55,252 nt of DNA from an uncultured Acidobacteriia bacterium (lineage in GTDB: Bacteria; Acidobacteriota; Terriglobia; Bryobacterales; Bryobacteraceae): NCBI GenBank assembly GCA_903825445.1, contig CAIKAS010000184.1, positions 1-55,252 on the forward strand. Direction: 5' to 3'. Every line of letters starts with the position of its first letter. Position 1 is the first letter of the stretch. The notes under the pieces were generated by a model. It ran no database searches, was not told where the DNA came from, and saw only the letters and a list, made by a program, of their open reading frames with translations. Made by a program: the position numbers and the translations under genes. Shown here piece by piece: positions 53,018 to 55,252 of this stretch.

Positions 53018-53474
53018 TGAAGATCATGCCCTCCTTGATCTTGACCACTCCGCCCGGCATCAGCGTTCCTTCGGGATTGGCGTGCGGTCCGTTCTCGTAG
53101 GTGATCGTAAAGAGGATGTTCTCCCCGACCGGAATAGGATTGAACGCCAACGCGACGAGCTCCGCGAACGTCAGCGACTTTGCCTTCACCCGCTTCTGCT
53201 GGCCGTTAACGATAATGGCGAGTTCGTGGACCTGAATCGGCCCGCTATGAAAGTGCTCATCCTCTTTAAGACGGATGGGCTCCGCGTCGTTCTCAACAGA
53301 CTTATCTTCTCTGTTGCCGCTTACTTCGCGGTAGAGCTCGAATCCGGCGGCGACGCCACCAAGCTTGTAGAGTGCCTCGCCCGTCGTCGGGTTCGGCGAA
53401 TGGTGTGGCGTCTGGTCAATGTGAATCCTGATCTGATGCTTCGGTTCTTCTTCTCGTTGTGGTGCTGCCGTCAT
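52992..53474 (-). CDS. Multi-ubiquitin domain protein
   Basis: 160 residues with two ubiquitin-like segments (about 12-75 and 83-158). Each has the beta-grasp start (HQIRIHID; ELAIIVNGQQKRVKAK), and the second ends in GGVVKIKEGMIFNVTATDKS. No C-terminal Gly-Gly is present, unlike ubiquitin, so activation would need either another C-terminus or a different chemistry. AGGAGAAT lies upstream of the ATG. It precedes the E1 gene with overlap, so the pair forms a substrate-activator unit as in other bacterial multi-ubiquitin cassettes. Confidence 0.78.
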   Translation of the reverse strand: MTAAPQREEEPKHQIRIHIDQTPHHSPNPTTGEALYKLGGVAAGFELYREVSGNREDKSVENDAEPIRLKEDEHFHSGPIQVHELAIIVNGQQKRVKAKSLTFAELVALAFNPIPVGENILFTITYENGPHANPEGTLMPGGVVKIKEGMIFNVTATDKS

Positions 53475-53507
53475 GTTGATTCTCCTGTGGTGTGATCGTT
53501 TGCCTTT

Positions 53508-53720
53508 TCATTTCACGAGTTTTGAGAGCGACTCTCCCCCGGCGCGCTTGCGCAAAGTGTCTAGTCTGGCGTCACTGCGAACCCCGGGTGCGAAGTTCGG
53601 TCCGTAGGTTTTACGTAAGGTCCCGACGAGAGTGTCTCCGCGCTTCTGGCGGATTTCACCGTCCAGATCGCGGCAACGTCCATCCAGTCCTTCATTGCAG
53701 TCTTTGTTTCCGTTCGGCAT
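53508..53720 (-). CDS. Small conserved basic protein
   Basis: 70 residues, first gene of the leftward train. MPNGNKDCNEGLDGRCRDLD, RQKRGDTLVGTLRKTYGPNF and LDTLRKRAGGESLSKLVK is a pattern seen in short proteins near multi-ubiquitin or toxin loci. It has no membrane segment and is predicted helical in its second half. AGGAG lies 12 nt before the start. Function unknown; it may be an accessory or regulatory factor. Confidence 0.6.
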   Translation of the reverse strand: MPNGNKDCNEGLDGRCRDLDGEIRQKRGDTLVGTLRKTYGPNFAPGVRSDARLDTLRKRAGGESLSKLVK

Positions 53721-53737
53721 AAAGTCTTCGATTCTCC

Positions 53738-53766
53738 TTGAAGTTTGAAGTTCCGTCTAGTAAACT
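53738..53766 (+). promoter_or_regulatory. Promoter of the rightward XRE-ImmA pair
   Basis: TTGAAG (53738-53743), 17-bp spacer, TAAACT (53761-53766). Moderate match; transcription would begin near 53774 and read through several CGTCTA boxes. Confidence 0.45.
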
Positions 53767-53857
53767 ATGACGAGAACGTCTATAGATGAGCCCAAGAAAA
53801 GGTGTCCTTTCGGACACCACGGGTTCGTCTAGCTAGACTATACGATATCGTCTATAG
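53754..53857. promoter_or_regulatory. CGTCTA operator array
   Basis: CGTCTAG (53754), CGTCTATAG (53777), CGTCTAGCTAGAC (53826, containing the perfect 12-bp palindrome GTCTAGCTAGAC) and CGTCTATAG (53849). They overlap the leftward promoter and flank the rightward one, so the XRE protein of 53868 may repress both directions. Confidence 0.7.
53794..53818 (-). terminator. Leader terminator / attenuator of the island operon
   Basis: GGTGTCC / GGACACC stem with a GAAA tetraloop (minus strand), followed by TTTTCTT. It lies just after the predicted start of the leftward transcript and about 75 bp before the first gene, so it should halt most transcripts unless overcome. Confidence 0.7.
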
Positions 53858-53865
53858 CCTGTCAA
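53837..53865 (-). promoter_or_regulatory. Near-consensus sigma-70 promoter of the island operon
   Basis: On the minus strand TTGACA (53865-53860), a 17-bp spacer, and TATAGT (53842-53837). The -35 box is consensus, and the spacer is ideal. It is only 3 bp from the divergent ATG at 53868, and its spacer and -10 region carry the CGTCTA operators. Confidence 0.8.
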
Positions 53866-53867
53866 GC

Positions 53868-54206
53868 ATGTCCGACCTCTTTCCTGATCGTCTTCGCGCC
53901 GCCCGCCAACTGAGGGCTTTAAGTCAATCCGAATTGGCCGATAAGGCCGGGTTGCAACCGTCCGCCGTCTCGCATTTCGAGACCGGGCGGCGGGCTCCCT
54001 CCTTCGACAATCTGAAAGTGCTTTCTGACGCGCTCCAAGTCACGACCGACTACCTTCTGGGACGGGTCGATAAACCGAATCTGACCGGCCCCGTAGCCAA
54101 CCAGCTCTTCCGGCACGCCGAGAAGATGTCGAAGAACGACCTCGACACCCTCACATCATTCGCCGAGATGCTCGCAAAGAAAGCAACGCCAAAGAAGGAG
54201 GATTGA
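53868..54206 (+). CDS. XRE family repressor (divergent)
   Basis: 112 residues from ATG 53868. LFPDRLRAARQLRALSQSEL, then ADKAGLQPSAVSHFETGRRA is the helix-turn-helix, and TDYLLGRVD follows as in phage-like repressors. A C-terminal leucine-rich helix (KNDLDTLTSFAEMLAKK) may dimerise. No ribosome-binding site is visible, so its level may be low or translation leaderless. It overlaps regulatory sites of the leftward island operon and precedes an ImmA gene by 3 bp. Confidence 0.85.
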   Translation: MSDLFPDRLRAARQLRALSQSELADKAGLQPSAVSHFETGRRAPSFDNLKVLSDALQVTTDYLLGRVDKPNLTGPVANQLFRHAEKMSKNDLDTLTSFAEMLAKKATPKKED

Positions 54207-54209
54207 CGC

Positions 54210-55109
54210 ATGGCGATTGACGATGGATGGAAGGCTGAAGTCCGCGCCGCCGAAGTGCTCAAGCAGTTTCAGATAACGGATCTGCCGGTTGACCCATTCG
54301 CCATAGCAAGAGAGCGCAGCATCGAACTTCAGGAAAACCCATCGCTGGCCTCCGGGGTTTCAGGATGTCTGATGAAGGTTGGCGATGTTTTCGGCATCAT
54401 GTACAGCTCCAAATTCAGCAGCGAGGGTTTCAAGCGCTTTACGGTTGCGCATGAACTGGGTCATTACTTTCTCGACGGTCATGTACAGCATCTCTTCACC
54501 GGTGGGCAATACCTTCATCAGTCGGAGAGCGGCTTCATGTCGAAAAACCCCTATGAGCGGGAAGCGGATGCGTTCGCCGCCGCCATGCTCATGCCAAAGG
54601 CACTCTTCAGAGCGGCATCGGCCAAGGCTGGCGACGGACTAGACGCCATCACCTATCTTGCAGAGACCTGCGGGACATCTCTCACCGCAACCAGTATTCG
54701 CTACGCGAAATTATCCGATAGCCCGCTCGCGGTTGTGTGTTCCTCTGGCGACAAGAACCATTTCGCGGTCATGTCAGAACCGCTTCGAGCCCGTCCCGAT
54801 CTGACTTGGATACGCAAAGGTACGGGACTGTCGGCTCAGTGCCCAACTGCGAAATTCAATCGCGATACGAGCAATGTCCTTAACGCGCGACGTGAATCCA
54901 GCACCGCCAATCTGGGCGACTGGTTTACGGGAGGCGACGGCGACGTGAATGAAGAGATTGTTGGGCTGGGAGAATATGGTCGGACGCTTACGGTTTTGTG
55001 GGCAGACGATTTGCCCGATCCGGCTGAGAACGAAGACGCACTCGAAAACGAAGACGAGATGCTCTTGCCGTCGGAGCGCTTCTACCGCAAATCCCGCTAC
55101 GAAATGTGA
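54210..55109 (+). CDS. ImmA/IrrE-type metallopeptidase (second)
   Basis: 299 residues. FTVAHELGHYFLDGHVQHLF and YEREADAFAAAMLMPKALF define the ImmA zinc site (HELGH, E..D helix). AEVLKQFQITDLPVDPFAIA starts the family-typical N-terminus. The gene lies 3 bp after the divergent XRE gene, implying the cleavable repressor-protease pair. C-terminal 130 residues (NFLWADDLPDPAEN-like acidic end) may sense a signal. It mirrors the XRE-ImmA pair in the leftward train, but sequence similarity between the two is limited to family motifs. Confidence 0.85.
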   Translation: MAIDDGWKAEVRAAEVLKQFQITDLPVDPFAIARERSIELQENPSLASGVSGCLMKVGDVFGIMYSSKFSSEGFKRFTVAHELGHYFLDGHVQHLFTGGQYLHQSESGFMSKNPYEREADAFAAAMLMPKALFRAASAKAGDGLDAITYLAETCGTSLTATSIRYAKLSDSPLAVVCSSGDKNHFAVMSEPLRARPDLTWIRKGTGLSAQCPTAKFNRDTSNVLNARRESSTANLGDWFTGGDGDVNEEIVGLGEYGRTLTVLWADDLPDPAENEDALENEDEMLLPSERFYRKSRYEM

Positions 55110-55180
55110 TCTCGGTCTTGCGGCCAAGACTCGACCGGTCGTGGTTGTCTCGCAGCCGAGGTGCCGTTTCAACTATGGAG

Positions 55181-55252
55181 TGAACCCGTAAACTGAGACA
55201 CAGCGAATGAACGCACTTTCCGTCGAAAGGAGAGGGAAGAGATGGGAAAGTG
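55181..55252 (+). mobile_element. Possible left end of an insertion sequence (partial)
   Basis: TGAACCCGTAAACTGAGACAC resembles the terminal inverted repeat of IS3-type elements, and a GGAGAGGG then ATGGGAAAG at 55242 could start a transposase OrfA. Only 11 bases of the possible gene lie within the window, so it cannot be confirmed. Confidence 0.4.

Noticed and set aside
46429..53720. Interpretation as a standard BilABCD-type ubiquitin-like defence or type II CBASS.
   Set aside because: No JAB deubiquitinase, recognisable E2, cyclic-nucleotide synthase or Cap4/effector gene was found.

Overview
The window looks like chromosomal DNA from a GC-rich, Gram-negative soil bacterium, most likely an acidobacterium of the Bryobacter/Solibacter type. 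This assignment is inference. It rests on four PEP-CTERM (exosortase-sorted) proteins, a giant DUF11/beta-barrel/OmpA protein, a DUF5117-type zinc protease, DUF2277 and overall codon style. No rRNA, CRISPR array or complete prophage is visible.

Layout, left to right. (1) 1-17.6 kb is mostly housekeeping and cell surface: ABC-F ATPase, PEP-CTERM protein, methyltransferase-ttcA pair, GNAT acetyltransferase, and two divergent genes that both carry the choice-of-anchor E motif. One of these encodes a protein of about 2855 residues. A coupled Rrf2 regulator-cysK pair and a tiny lysine-rich secreted peptide follow. (2) 17.7-20.3 kb is accessory: an HU-like mini-protein overlaps a gene for an HU-like/TIR fusion, and a MetF-like gene sits between two copies of an 86-bp TIR-gene segment. 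(3) 20.4-24.7 kb is an operon for a LolA/DUF4292-like lipoprotein, an FtsX-type permease, a LolD/MacB-type ATPase and a membrane glycosyltransferase. (4) A tRNA-Ala(GGC) at 24.76 kb has its 3' half repeated exactly 2380 bp away, marking a small integrated element without a visible integrase. Its cargo is a zinc-ribbon protein, a PEP-CTERM gene with a frame-setting 20-bp tandem repeat, and a decayed CopG antitoxin. (5) 27.6-45.5 kb is ordinary metabolism (MFS transporter, zinc protease, two cytochrome oxidase subunit III-like genes, acs, acyP-apt-ispE-prs, a YjhG-type sugar-acid dehydratase with SDRs), with CopG, XRE and HigBA toxin-antitoxin material in one gap.

(6) 45.6 kb to the end is a defence-like island and the main discovery candidate. 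A leftward gene train encodes a small conserved protein, a two-domain ubiquitin-like protein, an E1-like ThiF enzyme with an N-terminal DUF6791-like domain, a DUF6527 protein, an acyl-carrier-like protein, an XRE repressor, an ImmA/IrrE protease, a thymidylate-synthase-like enzyme, a thymidylate-kinase/HMUDK_hel fusion and a MazG/MazG_C protein. Nearly all genes overlap or abut. A divergent XRE-ImmA pair sits at the right. The shared intergenic region carries a near-consensus sigma-70 promoter, repeated CGTCTA operators and an early leader terminator.

How the genes may work together (inference): the island couples a ubiquitin-like tagging module to a thymidine-nucleotide modification or surveillance module, kept silent by two XRE repressors that ImmA proteases could remove upon a signal. 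The right edge runs into what looks like the start of an insertion sequence, consistent with an island boundary.
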